A DNA stretch of 64,000 nucleotides from Ziziphus jujuba. Taxonomy: Eukaryota > Streptophyta > Magnoliopsida > Rosales > Rhamnaceae. The position numbers and the translations under genes are program-made. Location of the stretch: the NCBI RefSeq assembly GCF_031755915.1, contig NC_083383.1, positions 1,678,001 to 1,742,000 on the forward strand. The letters are read 5' to 3'. Below the pieces are notes generated by a model that saw nothing but the letters and a program-made list of their open reading frames with translations, did no database searches and had not been told where the DNA came from. Shown here one piece after another: positions 22,230 through 36,740 of the stretch (its first letter is position 1; every line of letters starts with the position of its first letter).

Positions 22230-25200
22230 CACAAAACGTGAGACTGCCTTTTCTGCTTGTCATTATTATTGCACACACAAGGTAACAACATATCCAAGCT
22301 GTTAAAATACAAAAGTAGGTTTCTCTTCCACACCCATTTCTTCCTTCGCAACATATATCTTATCCGCGTTACTCTTTTGAGTTGTAATTAAATTAAAAGG
22401 GAAAAGGGAAAAAATAATAACAATAATATAAATATTTCATTAATTATATTGACAGTTTATCAGTCAGGATGTAGAAAATTAATTAATTAAGCAAATAATT
22501 GAAACGTAATTAACAAGACTTTTTTCCCTTCCTAGATTGGACAAAAAACTATATTATCTTTTATATATAAAATAGTATTTTGCTATAATGACTTGCAAAG
22601 CATAGCCAACTGGGCCACTTAATTAATTGACTCTTATCCTATATCATACTAAATAAATCTCAGAAACATAACATACATATACATATATAATATATTAAAT
22701 CATATATATACACCAAAGATTGATGAAATTAATTTTGAGACTAGAGATATATCGAATGTAACCCAATTCTAGAAACGTCTCATTTCAATGGAGTACTAGC
22801 CAACTCACATGATATGGGAAATTAATTTATAATTTGAATTTATTATATATGTTGGTTTCGAACAAGAAAAGAAAATGAACCAGAATTAATATATTTTGAT
22901 AAAATATTAAAGGGTAAATCCGAAGCTTACTCTATATGATCACATCGTATCAAACATGTGTTATAATAAGGCTAAACTACTAGAAGCTTGGAAGTGAGAT
23001 TGCTTTTGATCTGTACTCGATCAAAAACATTATATTATAGGTAGGTTAGATCGATGGACCAAGTACAACTACAGCATCATATATGCATGCCAGAGATGCA
23101 AGTTGATCTTTGAAAACAATTGTGATCAAAAGCAATATTATATTTTCACCGTGGAAAAATGGAATAGGATACATGTTTTCCCGAACTTGAAGGACCAAAT
23201 TAAGATGATGGTGACCCATAGAATTTAAAAATAACCTGGGCTGATGACACCGCAAAAGGAGTTTGTCGACAATTTTTATTTTTATTTTTATTTTTACCAG
23301 TGGGGGAGACATAGATAGAGAGAAAGAGAGAGAGTGAAGAAGAGGACGTATGTCTTGCACCAAGAAGGGTAAAGTAGCCCTTACTTCATCCTTGCAAGTT
23401 GGTGGACTACCAAATGCCTTGATTTTCACCTATTAAAGAGCTTAATTTGGAGTTTAAGTTTCTAGTTGCAACTCAGCAACATAAGACTGTGTTCGGTAAA
23501 CAACCGGATCATTCTTCATTTTCTCATGTTATGCTGTGAATTTTTCTTTACTGACCAAACACTTAAAAAAATTCAGTGCCATTACACTCTTTTTCATATT
23601 CTCACAGTATATTGTTTTTCTCTTGGTGGTTTTCCAGAAAATCAGTCTTTGTAATTTTTATCAAAAAGAAAACAGAAGCTGCGTAGAATAGGAGCAAGCA
23701 TCCCTTTTTCTTTTCCATTTTTTTTTTTTTTTTTGGGTTCAAGTTAATCAGCCAGCGCACGTCTTTTTCTCTTTCTCTTGTATTAATTGCTGTGTTTATT
23801 GCTCAACCGCACCCATCCACGATAGCCATTAAACTATTTCAAAAACTTACTACTTTTTTTTTTATTGTTATATGTCTCTCAAAATATATAAATCACGTTA
23901 TTTGACACTCCTTATAGTTTTGCTTTTTGGGTAATTGAACCCCTCGGAAATTGTGGACCAAAGGAGAAAATAAAATAACAAATTAATAAATGAAAGAAAT
24001 TAAGAAAATTATAATAGGCAATGAAAACACATACCAGACGCCTTTATTTCTCAAACTTTCTCAATTTTTTTTTTTTTTTTTTTTTTGCTTTTTTTTTGTT
24101 TTTTTTGTGATAGAATTCTCAATTTTGTTATTTTATGTGCCAAAGATTTCAATTAGTACCGGTCCTTTATATTCTGATGATATATCCAACAAGCAAAAAT
24201 TAGTTAGAAAAGGAAATTAATCAAAAAAAAGGGTCCTTCATTATCCAACTTGCAACTTTTCCTAGTTGGCCACGTCTAGGCATCTATTAAGGCCAATTTA
24301 GTAGCAGTCACTGATTGCTTTTTCTTTGGTTAAGGCAGTCACTGATTGCTTAGGTTGTCTCCAACTATACGATAATTAGAGAAAATCCTCAACCACTTCC
24401 AGCCTTTTTAACTTAATTACTCTTTACGATTCCAGGACAATAGTTTTAGACCATTATAATCCACTTCCCTTCCGAATTATTTATTGCTTCTAATTGTGTT
24501 TGTATCAACTAACATTGTACTGTTACTGAGTACCACAATTTAAACTTCCTGATAGTGACCCCTGTATCTTTATTGTGACATGTGGTTGGTCCTATCTACA
24601 TTTTTTATTTTAATGCTGATCAATATGTTATTTTTCTTTTACCATATGTATATGGTCGCAGCAACTAACTTGCAAGTCTAAGGTTACATGTATAGGATGC
24701 CTCTCAGATGAAAAAAATAAAGGGAATTAAGTTCCTGAATATCTAAGACAGGATTAGCTGTTGAGCTCATCAATTCAGAACTAGCATTTCCAAAATTAAT
24801 TCTAACGAGTTAAATTGAAAAAAATGTATGTAATCCATTAGAAAAAGGTAAATTATGTTCGTAGAATTTTATACAATGCATCTAACTAACTTAATTTGTT
24901 TGATAAAATTTTGAATAAAATTGATGTGACAATACTTTGTTTATTTTTAGTTTCCACATCCACCAATACAGCCATTTATTTAATATTTAAACAATAATTA
25001 CACATATCTAGTATCTACGTGTATACCTTGCTATCACATCACTATCATCACTACCAATTAAGCTAAGAGCAGTAGTACTGCAAAAGTGGAACGCGCGAAA
25101 CACCAGTACACGTTACAAAGACGAGGTCGATCACACATGCTGGAAATTAAACCAAGAGTTCAGCAAAAGCAAAAACCCAAAAACAAAAAAAAACAAAAAG

Positions 25201-27506
25201 AAAGATGATAATATTGAATAATTAATCTACATCTCAACCGTTAACGGCAACTTGCGGCCTTAATGAGCAAGCTATTATTATGATTTATGACAAATAGATA
25301 ATTTAGGGGTTGCTACACACCCAAATTCCCAACTACATTTTGGGATATCGGCCTCCCAAGGCTTCTGTCACGTTCCATCTACAATACGACAATAATTATG
25401 GCAAATAACAAAACAAAAGGACAATAAACAGAAACCAATTCAATCATATACATCCTCCTCCTCCTCCTCCCAAACCACCCCCCTAATGGACTCACTGAAC
25501 AAAATTTCTCAATTCTAGTATTTGTCAAGGTGAAGAAGAAGGATATGCCTCCTAATTGGCTTGGCTAGGCCTTTTATCACAAAATTGACATGGTTCTATG
25601 AACTGGAAAGACTTGATTAAAGACATTTTAAAGCCACATCTTTGCTTAAAGACTTAAAAAGGATAGACGATGATTAGGACCATCAGAAAACAGACTACGA
25701 CGGTTTGGCGTCATAACACGATTTGGATATGAAGATTCAATCAAATTTACCATTAATTGATTGCTCCAGCTCCATATCCCTCCCGACCTCATATTTCCTC
25801 TTGATAAAAAAATATCACATGCTCGAAAAATCTAATCACGGACCCTCAAACAAAAGTTTCAAAACCAGTGAATCAGGAAAGTGGAAAGTAAAACATCATC
25901 CAGCCTTGCGGTGATACTTGCGTTTATAATTAATTAATAATATACAATTCAATTGCGGAATAAATAGAACAGCTTTAATTAAGCACTTCACACGGTAAAA
26001 ATCTATTTAGTTTATGCCAACTTTAAATCTTATATTTATTATAAGCATATTTTCTTTATATTACTTTTATCTACTTGTTATATTATTTTTTATTGCATGT
26101 AAAATTAAAAATATAGGGTAAATGCAAGATCTATTACCAAAAAGCAATTGATTTTGTTTAAAATACGCATATAGGGTAAAATTTATAAAACTGTTAAATA
26201 TTGAAGGCTGTTTTGTAAAATTTAAAAACTTAAATAAAAAATTTTAAAAAAACATAAAAAACGAAGATAAAGGGGAATTTGGTGCAATACTAATAGTGCG
26301 ATAAATGGCGCAGGGTTGGAGTAAATTTGCATCAATATGGCGTAAATTGGAGATGCTCTTAAAAATACCCGTTTAAATAATGATAATAGTTGTGGAAATC
26401 TAATTAATTTAGAAAAATAGTAAACTTTTTCTATTTAAATATTTATTTTAATATGGAAAAGTATACATTAAAAAAATTAGATCTTTACGCATAAAAGAAA
26501 ATATTAAAAAAAATTGTTTTTTATATATATAAAGATATCATTTTAAGAATGACAAAAGAAAATAATTTTAAAACTTTTTTACAAATACACATTTATCCTA
26601 ATTTATTATAATTATTTACAACGTCCTTAACTTTCTTATTTTTTATTAAAAATAATACGAAGAAAGTTAATTTATAAAAAACTAATTCCCAAAAAATCAA
26701 ATTTCAAAAATCACATCCTCTTCACACTTTTATATTTAGGACTTCAATGTGAAACTGAACTCTCCGCCCACAATAGGGAAGCAAGCTAGAAGGTTTTAGA
26801 GTTTGTCTTCCCAATTTAAGTTTCTTAAGTGTAAAGAAATGGTAACTCAACTAGATTAGGATAGGTTTTCTCCCAGATAGATGACATTTATCATTTGGTA
26901 TGAAGAAGGTTCAGAAACGAACCTTTTAGCGGTTATAGTGAATCTGGATACTCCATTGTCTGATCCAGAGTAGACTTTTTTGGGGTAAAATTATGATCCA
27001 GAGTATTGTGGGCTCAATGCTAAGCAAATAAGCGATGCGAACACAAAAAATATTAAAAATAATAAATAGACAAATAAAAATAATAATTCAAGGTGGCCAT
27101 GCTGTCCATGGTAGCTTCTAAATGGAGTAAATAGAATAGAGTCTGAAAGACTTGAAGACCCTCGTTGGTTAATAATTCAATAATCTTGGAATGCATCCAC
27201 ACCTTTTCTTACACTGACGTGAATAACTCAGGGTCAAAAGCTATTAACATTCACGTTAAAGGATAAACAAGTTATTATCCAAACATCCACCCCTAAATAG
27301 GCAATTGCTAAATACATATATGTCAATTTACATAGAAACGAGAATCTGATGGGGCTTCCATATAAAATTTACAAACTCAAATGCGAAAGCAGCTGCCATC
27401 AGGCCAACAATATATTCTTAACAAAAGCTAAATCTAACAAACAAATTGAACTTGAATTTCCATAGAAAGCAATCAAACACCTTTCCCCGAAATAAAAATG
27501 TTAATA
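22230..27506. other. Intergenic, 5.3 kb
   Basis: No gene recognised. The minus-strand ORF at 23046-23429 has no family features and crosses a simple repeat. Poly-T runs occur at 23718-23735 and 24066-24086. A string ending GGAGATGCTCTTA near 26349-26361 resembles MITE termini, but no partner end was found. Confidence 0.5.
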
Positions 27507-30500
27507 TTAATGAGCACTGACAAGAAATGGATGCTGGCAAACCCCACATTCAATGGTTTCCGAACCGGAACTGGGAACTTGGACCTGCCATAAATAATCC
27601 CCAATAACACCACCAATCATTATGGATAGCCAATTTTTTGAGACCAAAAAAATAAAAAATAAAAAATTCTAAAATTACTTTTTTGAGTGCGTTTGTTTTA
27701 CAGCATAATTGTAAACTAACAAGGATGTCGAACCTGCAAGTGGACAGTGCAAATAGGACAGGCAACTTCCCTCATCCGTCTCCCTGATCCATCTGACTTC
27801 AAGCCTATGGAAACACAAGCAACTGAGATCTGGTTATATAGTTCTGGCTTGTAAAATAAAACCTAAATTGGTTTAAACCCAATCCCAATAACTCAAGTGC
27901 TCAGCCAGATTGGTTTAGAGAGAAAAAAAATTCATTCACCATGTACAGCCAACCTGTTAAAAAAAGAAGAAGAAGAAGTACCTGATGATGATTTGCGATT
28001 CTTTTCCATCTCCTCCTGTAACAAACGGACTAGTATTAGATAAGAAAATAAACAATTAGGTCCATGCACATGCATGCATAGATATATACACACTCAAGTG
28101 GCTAAAATTTTCTTAACCGGGTTCACTACTCATTCATATGTTTAAATGAAAAAGGTTAATCAAGCGTCATTTTGAAAACAAAACTTGTCATCCAAAATAG
28201 ATGCAATGACTACATTGCCATGGTAGCAAAAAGAGTTATTACCTGAAGCTTCTTGGCAAGATCCTCGTGACTCTGCAATCCTGCAGGTTTACTAGCTGCT
28301 TCCTTAGCATTATTAAGCCTCTGTGTCACTTCAGCCTATAAGAGGATCTCAACACCATGAGAATTCATAACATTTCAAGGGAAAGCACCACATTGTTTAT
28401 ACATGTTTGCAAGATATTGTGGAAGCCACGTATCCATTAAAATGGAAGCATTCCATCTTGCAGCATTCTCAATTAACTGCTCAGCTGGTCAGCTTATTAC
28501 CATTTGCTATAACGGCAGTAAAACATTCCCATGGAAAAATAAACAAATTCAAACTATTTTGTTAGACATAGTTAGATATGACATAAAAATTTAAGAAGGA
28601 ATTGGAAAACTGATTTGGATAATTAGGAATTGAAGTGAATCTGGGAAATGAAGTTTATCCCTAGAGTTCAAATCTTTTGTTGGTTGATGGTTCATAATAG
28701 AGTTTCAAATAATATGAACATATTATTGTGAAGAGGTATGCTGAAGATATTAAAGCTGAATAGTGTATAAATGGGAAGAAGAATAAGCAGGTTTGCCGGT
28801 TTGCTTGGAAGGCTCCAGAAGTGGCATAAACTGAATATTGATGGTAGTTTTAAAAATTCTTCTGGTATGGCTGGTGCAGGTGGAATCTTGAGATGATAAA
28901 GGAATATGGCGAATATTGGGAAGGAAGTTCCATTCTTGCTGAATCTAGACGGCTCTTTTATGGGCAGAAAGTTGCTAACCAATTGGGGTTGCAAAAAGTT
29001 ATTGTGGAAATAGACTCGGCTCTGGCTTAAGTGAAAGTTGTATAGAAGTGTTTGAAGTTAGCTACTTTGTAGATGAAAAATGAGCTTATCAGGTGGAATG
29101 CACATTGAGGCCAATGTTTTCGACGTACTGGATTCTAGACAAGTGATAATGTAGTTTCTTGGCTTTCAGCTCCAGTTTAACCAATATATATATATTATTT
29201 AAGAACAATGGATTTATAAGTACCATTTTTCCACACCCATCTGTCCTCTACTAGGCTAGTAAAGAGATGGGATAGCCCCATCAAACAGCATATTTAAAAC
29301 TATTACCACAGGCCAATAACCAAAACAATGGAACATACCATGCATCGGTCACAAACTCGCACAGGCTGAGCATTCTCTTCAGCAGTAAGAGCAATTCTAC
29401 CTTGGGTACACTTGTCACAGAAAATATCTCCACAGTTCCGGCAGTGATGCTGAAATGCATAGGAATAAATAAGATTCACCCCAAGAAAATTCAGTTCCAT
29501 CATTGAAACTATACATACCTTACGCACAAAAGCCCCAAAATCTGTCGCACATGATGTACACTTTGAAACTGCTTCATCAGGGACCTAAAATATGTAAAAT
29601 ACCAGATTAGAAAGACAATTACCATTATTTAAAAAGAAAAAAAAGTGAATTAATACCAAAAATAATCGTTGCCACTATCCCAACAAAAGAGAGATGGCAA
29701 ACAGCGAATAAAATAATATAAACATTTCTCTTCCAGAAAACTAATTACCCAATGATCTTTCTCCTCATTTCCAGGCTTCACCAAGTTCATCCAATCGGTA
29801 AAACCTTTCTTTTTCTCCATAGGCTGTTCGGTTGTCTTCAAAGACTCAGTAGGCCTGCTTCTTCCACCCATCTCCTTCCACTGAGTATGATAGAAGAGAG
29901 AAAATATGATCAGTCTAGCATAATGAAAATACTAAATTATCCAACCATTCGATAGTCTTTTTCAGAAAAGCCAGATATGAGATTTCCAAAACTAATATCT
30001 ATCTATACTCTTCTCAAAGAACCACACCCTTCAAATCCCAAACCAAAGAAATCAATACATAATTTATATAGTATCCATACATATACCTAAACATCTAATT
30101 CTAGTAAATTTTCAAAATAAACCAAAAGCATGCTTTTGCATCTCAAACAGGCTAGATTCTCAAAACCAAAAGCCATCAGAGAGGCCCTCGCATTGTGTAA
30201 ACCATGAGAAAGTTTCTCTTATTATAAAACAAATTATTGTATCCTTAAAATTCCTACCTGTACAGTTGCAGCAGTTATTATATCCAAAAGAGTGTTGGTA
30301 GTGTAACTATTTGATTGTAATCTAATACGTCTAGGCTCAAAGTCCACAGAGCTCTTTGACCAAAATGAAAGGGTGGATGAGTCGGTTACCTGTATGAGGA
30401 GAAAAGGCAATGTCTTATTACCAATCCAGAACTTACCAGTATAAGAAAGAGAAAAAGTAAAATAAAAATACGTACTTCACATCTTGTAATGGTCTCCAGA

Positions 30501-32638
30501 GGATATATTCTTAATGTCCGACTGGTACTAGGGTCAAGCATCCTAATTCCATCCAATCCAATCTGAAAGAAAGCTTTAATCAAACCACGAGCACAACATA
30601 ATCCAAAAACTGATGACAGAAAAAAGGGTGGATCTTGACGGGAACTGCATACATGCCAAAATACGAAAAAAGAAAGTGGGGAAGATATGAACAACAAAAC
30701 TCCCTTGCTAAAAGCAAAGCATTATAAGCAGCCTCTACCTAGTTTTAGCCTTAACGGAAAATGGGAACTTTTTAGCATCAATGTAAAAGAGATATAAGAA
30801 TTTCCAACTAAAACGGTTTGATAATTCCCTAACTCCTAAAGGGAGGTGAAAAGATGCATCCAACCTTACTACTTTCTGTCTAGAGTTGAAAAACATATAT
30901 AATTAAAAACAGCAAACTAGAGAAGAGGCTATAAAAGTGCATTGGATATAATCACATAACAAATCTTCAACCCTCTAGTAGGAAACTCAAAACCACAGGA
31001 AACAGAAAAAATACTACATCGGTGGACCATTAGTCCATTTCGGACCCAAAATGAATAAACATAGCTGACACATCGAACACATGTATCCCAGTCACAAGTT
31101 GCTTTAGTAACAGCTTATTTCCTAGCTGATTTAGTAGTTGTGCATAAAGCATAGCCTACTCATATACTTCATGAACTGTCCAAATCTACTTGGAAGGTCA
31201 TTGCACAATAACGACCAGTTAAAAAGTAAAAAATAATAATAATTATAATAACAAAATAACAGCAAAACGCCGGATAACCAACAAAATAGAAAACGTCAAC
31301 GACTAACTAGAGAAAGAAAAAATAAATAAAAAATAAAAATTGAACCTAGAATTGAGAATGCTCCGATAAGCGGAGAACATCATAGATACAACTTCATATT
31401 AATTAAATATAATGCAAAACATATCATCACAGAAGATGCATGGAAAAAAAAAATTTACGGGATACAGACGCTGTTCCAACACGCTTCAGGATTGTTAGTT
31501 TGTCAGAAAAAGATTACCTCTGTGGTGAACTATTACAGAATCCAGCCTTAGAACCGTACCGTCATAAAAATTAAAATGCAATTAAGCTAAGCATTCTAGT
31601 TTTGCTACAATTAAAACCGACCTAAAGCAATAGCACATATTTTGAAAGCAATTAAAAGATGCGCATTGTTCGCAATACCTGGCAAAGAACATCCATGGTA
31701 CTCTGTCCTCCACTTTCAGCCAACAGCTTGACTCGAAACTTCTGGACCCCACTTTTCACGTCGGACTGGGTATCTGCCTTCGGGACTGCTTTCACAATCT
31801 TGCTAGAACTGACAGGTGAGTCCTTCCCAGACGGGAAACTGATCGACCTCCCATAATCATCGAACGCCGACCACGTCGACGACTTAGGCGCAGTGCCCCT
31901 TGCCCCGTACGGTTCCACCTTGCCCCCTTCATAAGGGTAAACACCATCGCCATACAAATCGTCGCGACCACCCGAATCGTAACGCTTTCCATAGAGATTC
32001 GACCCGTAATCGGATCGGCTCCGATTATCACCTCCATATCTATCGTCGAAATACGCACTGTTCTGATCATATTTCACATAATTCTCGAACGAATTATCGT
32101 AAACCGGCGGAACCGAAGCGCTTGGTTGATTATAGGGGGGGACGGAGTAGACGGAGGAATAGGAGGAATTTGGAATTTGATTAGGGTTAGGGTTTTGGGG
32201 AATTGAAATCGGAGGAGTCCCATAACTGGAAGTCGTCTGATGCTGATCGAATGGCGGATAGTAGGATTGCTGCTGGGGCTGAGATTGGTAGGGTGTATGC
32301 GATTCAAAGGAGGGGAAGGAAGGGGGCTGCGATGCGGGATTAAAGGACTGCAAGTTAGAATTGGGAGTTGGGGGTGTGTAGGAAGGGGCAGTGGGAGGGG
32401 CGGGGATCGGATCGGGATTTTGCTGATAGGGAGGGTAAGTCGGAGGATAGCCGGAGTAATCGGAGGGAGCGTAACTGTTGGTAAACGGAGGCGCTGAAGC
32501 GTAAGAACTCTGATGGAGATCGGCGGGAGCGGAGCTAGGGATTGGAATAGTGTTGTTGTTGCTGCTGGGGTTAGAGCTAGGGTTTTGATGATAGGGATAG
32601 GGATAGTATGGAGCGGAGCTGAAATCCCCTTGTTGCAT
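27507..32638 (-). CDS. FREE1: FREE1/FYVE1, plant-specific ESCRT component with FYVE finger
   Basis: FREE1 binds PI3P on endosomes, joins ESCRT-I and is needed for multivesicular body sorting of ubiquitinated cargo and for vacuole formation. Exons on the minus strand are 31679-32638, 30476-30562, 30258-30389, 29749-29880, 29519-29584, 29339-29449, 28243-28335, 27982-28015, 27734-27804 and 27507-27584, giving 587 residues (Arabidopsis about 600). Residues 1-200 are Pro/Tyr/Ser-rich with SSAP and ASAP words, where PTAP-like motifs bind VPS23. The FYVE domain shows WVPD (437-440), CTSC (446-449), RKHHCRNC (458-465) and RVCDRC (490-495). A helical stretch (SHEDLAKKLQEEMEKNRK) and a terminal CPIC/CGVC pair follow. 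The ATG at 32638 begins MQQGDF, the conserved start. Confidence 0.95.
28800..29175 (+). pseudogene. Degenerate LINE RNase H fragment in FREE1 intron 6
   Basis: On the strand opposite to FREE1, translation gives LNIDGSFKNSSGMAGAGGIL, then after a stop and frame change NQLGLQKVIVEIDSALA. This is the typical RNase H layout of plant non-LTR retrotransposons (first Asp in NIDGS, later Asp in EIDS). Several stops show that it is dead. It lies wholly inside the 1.0 kb intron 28336-29338. Confidence 0.65.
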
Positions 32639-35261
32639 CGCTGAATTCACCAGGAAGACGACGCAAACGCAGACGCAGAGGGTGAGGCACAAAGAGAGAG
32701 AGATAGAGAGAGACGCGGTTGTTTTTCTGGATGTTTCGTGTGTTGGCGTAGAGACGGGGCAACAAAAATGAGTAAGCGCGGAGGAACGGTTGGAGAAAAA
32801 GAATACTATTAAGGTGGGATTATGAGATTTATTCTGCTAATTACTAATCCATAACCAATTTCAGATAATCAGATCGCTTCTTCTCTTATTAGCTAAGGCT
32901 AGGCTTTCTCGATGTATAAATTGTTTCGGTGATATTCGTTGGTCGATGTGCCAAGTTGGCCTACCGCGTGGACCTACCTATTCCTCTGTGATTTTGTATG
33001 CAAACAATAATATATCCTTATTTATAAAAATTAATAATAATAATAATATACGCCAGCTTTTATTATGATTATTATGATTTTTTTCTTAGTTGTTTAATCT
33101 AATGGTTACTTATTTAGTCGGTCCAAAATGTAACTATTAAATAATTAATTTTTTTAAAACTGCTCGCTCTAATTATTATGTGTGGATATCCATCTCAAAA
33201 TTCAAGTATAATAACATTCACGGTTCTACATTCACCCCAAAAAAAAAAAAAAAAAAAAAAATTCCAAAACATTCACGGTTCTACTACTACCCAAAATAAC
33301 ATTGGTTGACATTTTCCCAAAAAAAAAAAAAAAAAAAAAGAAAATCACGTAAGATTGAACTGTGGCAAACTTATAAATCCACTATTTCACATCTAAAAGA
33401 GTATTTTTAGTGCAAAGAGCCTAAACATTTTATTACTCAAAAAAAAGAGCCTAAACATTCTTTCTGTAAACGACACTGTAAAACAAATGAAGATTACGTT
33501 GTAGAAACAAACAAACCGTTAGGAATCCAAATTTTACAGTAATTATGAAGAAAGATAAACACGTTAATAATTTAAAATTATGCTCATCCAAACAAATTCT
33601 AACAATAATGTTTAGGTGATTGCTTATAATCATTAAATATGCAGAATTGCAGAAACACATAGTACGGAATTTACTTATGTGTATATATATAATATTTTTT
33701 TGGCTTGTTTACATAAATTCATTATTTCCTGAAATGCATCTCTAAAATATCATTTATTATGCTTAGATATTTGAAACCCCTATTTAAAAATTATTAATTT
33801 TCCCAATTAAACGTTCACAATTTCCATGCATGCAACACTGAGCAAAACATAGAAGAAAAAATTGTAACTAGTATGACTTAAATTGAGAGACAATCTTAAG
33901 TGTACGAATAATTCTTAGAAATTTTTGTAGAAAAAACGAAAAGGGGACGTGTATGTGGGGTGACGGGCAAAAACACCACAACAGAGATCGCATCAGCACT
34001 CCAGGTCATCAGAAAGTAAGCAACTAAAAATCCACACAAACAGTTCACAGCTCCACGCCACGTGGGACATTGATCATGCCACAACGACAGAGCATCACGG
34101 CCGTCCACGTAGACATCGACTCGTACAAAACTGGCCCTGAAGGTAGCGAAAGAAGCGGGAAGCTAAAGGACAAGGCGGTGTCCATCTTTTCTCATTTTGC
34201 ATTCTTGCATAGCGATTGAGAAGCAAAACACCATCGCGGCTTCCGACGCAGACGATCTCGACAAAAAGATACAAAATCCCCCCACGGAAACAGTTGTTAG
34301 GAGGACCCCACGTCAAAACCCCCCAAGTGGGGACCGCACGTGTTCCCAACAAGCACTGCATCAATACTATTATTATATATGCTACACACCCAAAAAAAAT
34401 TAAAGCAGCCTGTGCATTTTTCCAGATTGCCAAAAGAACGGCTCTTTTTAGCAAAACTGGAGGGGAGAGTACATCAGAGAAAACATTGCCGTTTCAGTGT
34501 TCAGGATTTTTATTTAAAGTTCTCTTCTTGGGGTGGGTGTCTTTTTTCTTTTTCTTTCTTTAGTTTATTTTCTCAGTTGAAGGTAATAATAATGAAAGCT
34601 TTGTCTCGGATCAATTTTTTGGGGGATTGGCTTTGCCTTTTGCTTTTGTTTCCCTTCACGCTCGTGTCATTTTCATAGCCATCTCATTGGAAGCTGCAAA
34701 GCAAACAAAAAATAAAAAAAAATAAAAGCCTTATATAAGTGGCGGTGGCGGTGGCAGTTGCAGTGCTTGATATCTTTTTGCTCGAAAAACGCCAAACTTT
34801 CCTTTCAAATCTTTTTTCGTCAGTTTACTTCAAATTAGTACAGGTTACGGCTGGCTGTAAGTAAGAGAGCAAAAACACACAAAAAAAGAAAAAAAAGGCT
34901 CTCATCAAATCCCCCACGAGAAATTCATCTAAATCGGGCAACAAATAGTGAACCCAGAGGAGGAAAATGGAGAAAGATTCTTTCACTATACGCGGCTGTA
35001 CTATCAACTTCATCATTCCGATTTCATATATTTGGGCCGTTCGTAGTACCAAAAATCCGATTACAGAGACCCAAGAAGAAAAATATAAAATAAAAAGAGA
35101 GAAACAAAAATAGAAAAAGAGCAACATAATGACAGTACGGGATATCAACAATGTGTGTACTTTTTTCTCCAAAGAAAAAAAAAGAAAAAATAAAATAAGA
35201 GAGAAAATCCTTCACTTGCCTTTTTCTTTTCATTCCCGTTTGCTTGGTTATTTTTTTCTTG
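32639..35261. other. Intergenic between FREE1 and the RING ligase gene
   Basis: It contains the FREE1 5' region (AG-rich near 32690-32715) and two poly-A tracts, each after a copy of ACATTCACGGTTCTAC. A GC-richer block at 34000-34400 holds two CACGTG G-box cores (near 34059 and 34338). Overlapping ORFs at 34095-34678 on both strands show no family features. Confidence 0.5.
33213..33342. repeat. Duplicated 16-bp word with poly-A tracts
   Basis: ACATTCACGGTTCTAC occurs twice about 55 bp apart, each time followed within a few tens of bases by a run of about 20 A. This suggests a small local duplication. Confidence 0.6.
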
Positions 35262-36238
35262 CTAGACCAAAAATACCTCCATGGTTGCTTCCTTTGCGGA
35301 TTCACATATCGGACAAGAAGCAAGAAAAGCTTCACAGTAGTTGCAGGAGCAAAGGTGTCTGCAAGGTAGGAAAAGAACGCATGAGGTCTGAATGTTGCAG
35401 CTTTTGCAAGCCAACTTTTTCCCTTGACGCTCTCTGTTTCCTCTCTGGAACGAGTCACAGAAAGACTCTGCATCTTCTGCTCCGTTATTGAACAAAAACT
35501 GTCTCTCCTTAACCTGTTCAAGTGTGTTGTTGAGGTGAATGACCATGGCTTCGTTTTCTTTTGCCACTCTCTGCCATGTTGCGCTTTCCATCTCTGCTTT
35601 CCTCAACCGATCTTGAAGCTCCATTCCTCTCTTTGTTGCTTGAACCAAATCCTCTTCTTTTTGCCGAATCAAACTCAATGTTCTTGATTCGAAACTACTC
35701 AATAGGACTGCGAGCTGTTGTTTTCTTTGCTCTTGCAAAGCAAATTTCAACTTCTCATTCTGTTTTCAAAATATAAAGATAAAAATTATAAATTCAATTT
35801 TAAAACAATGCTACCAAAATCTTGAATACCACAACATAAAATTCTAACCTTTGGAGGGTAGGTTCTAACACATTACTTAGATTGAAAAACTGAATGCAAT
35901 ATATATAATAAAAATTAAAAAAAAAAAATTCCTACCTGTAACTGAAGAATGCATTCAAGCTCCTGTCTCTGTAACTCCAGCTGAGCATCCAGAGCTTGAG
36001 AAAACGCCACACGAAGAACGCTATTGCAACTGGAACACGGAGAAACCCCATGGTTACAATCAAAAGCCAAATTTTGAGATCCTTGTTGCAGATGAAACTG
36101 AGTTTGCTGAGGGGTTTGACGGGTACCAAAGCGAACACCATCTTCAACACCAGAAACAGGATCCAGAGACCAATCCTGTAGACCACAGATTGATGGTAAG
36201 CCTGGATTTCCTGAATAAAACTGCGCCTGAACAGCCAT
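35262..36238 (-). CDS. BOI-related RING E3 ubiquitin ligase
   Basis: Two exons on the minus strand, 35936-36238 and 35262-35759, encode 266 residues. After a variable N-terminus comes a long helical, Gln/Glu-rich region (about 75-200) with the ATWQRVAKENEAM segment typical of BOI/SBP1-like proteins. It is followed by a C-terminal RING at 219-253: CKSC, then CRHLC, CNYC and CPIC. BOI-related proteins are ubiquitin ligases that restrain cell death and defence and interact with DELLA proteins. That role is known for the family and only inferred here. The length matches small members of the group. Confidence 0.92.
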
Positions 36239-36702
36239 CTCAACGACTATTGCGCTCGCACCTCCCTAGAAATCAAGAAAATAGACCCAAACGCGCCGGC
36301 TCATTCACATATTTCATGTTCCTATTAATAAGAAACTAGAAGAGAAACGAAATGGAGTAGGTTTAAAGCTAGAAGGTTCATGTTCTTGTTATATCAGAAA
36401 AGATGCATGACCCTTTCTTTCTCTAAACTCTCTCTCTCTCTCGCTCTCTCTCTATATTTATTGGCATAACCTTTGCCTCCTTTTGTTGCTTTGGTTTCTG
36501 GTTCAACTGAAAGAGACCATTTTGAAAGAAACCCGTGGGTGGTGTTTATATATAGTGAGAAACTGATTTAATTAATGCATTTTTTTTTTTTTTTTTGGAT
36601 AGTCTAATTGCATTGACGTAATTATGGAACATTAAAATGGAAGATAAAGGAATATTAAAGGGAAGAGAGAGAGAGGGTGGGGTTGGAGTCGTGGCGAGGT
36701 GA

Positions 36703-36740
<38 letters not shown>

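Noticed and set aside
22058..22354. Upstream extension of the intact GDSL first exon
   Set aside because: The open frame extends upstream through the TATA box. The start at 22057 gives a signal peptide and the family length.
23046..23429. 127-codon minus-strand ORF
   Set aside because: It runs through an AAATAA simple repeat and shows no family motif. It is not a third GDSL copy.
26280..26365. MITE terminus (GGAGATGCTCTTA)
   Set aside because: Only one end is visible. No inverted partner or target duplication was found, so no element is called.
34095..34678. Overlapping ORFs of 68-119 codons on both strands in a GC-richer block
   Set aside because: No domain, no consistent frame and no splice context. 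The block looks like promoter or intergenic sequence with two G-box cores.
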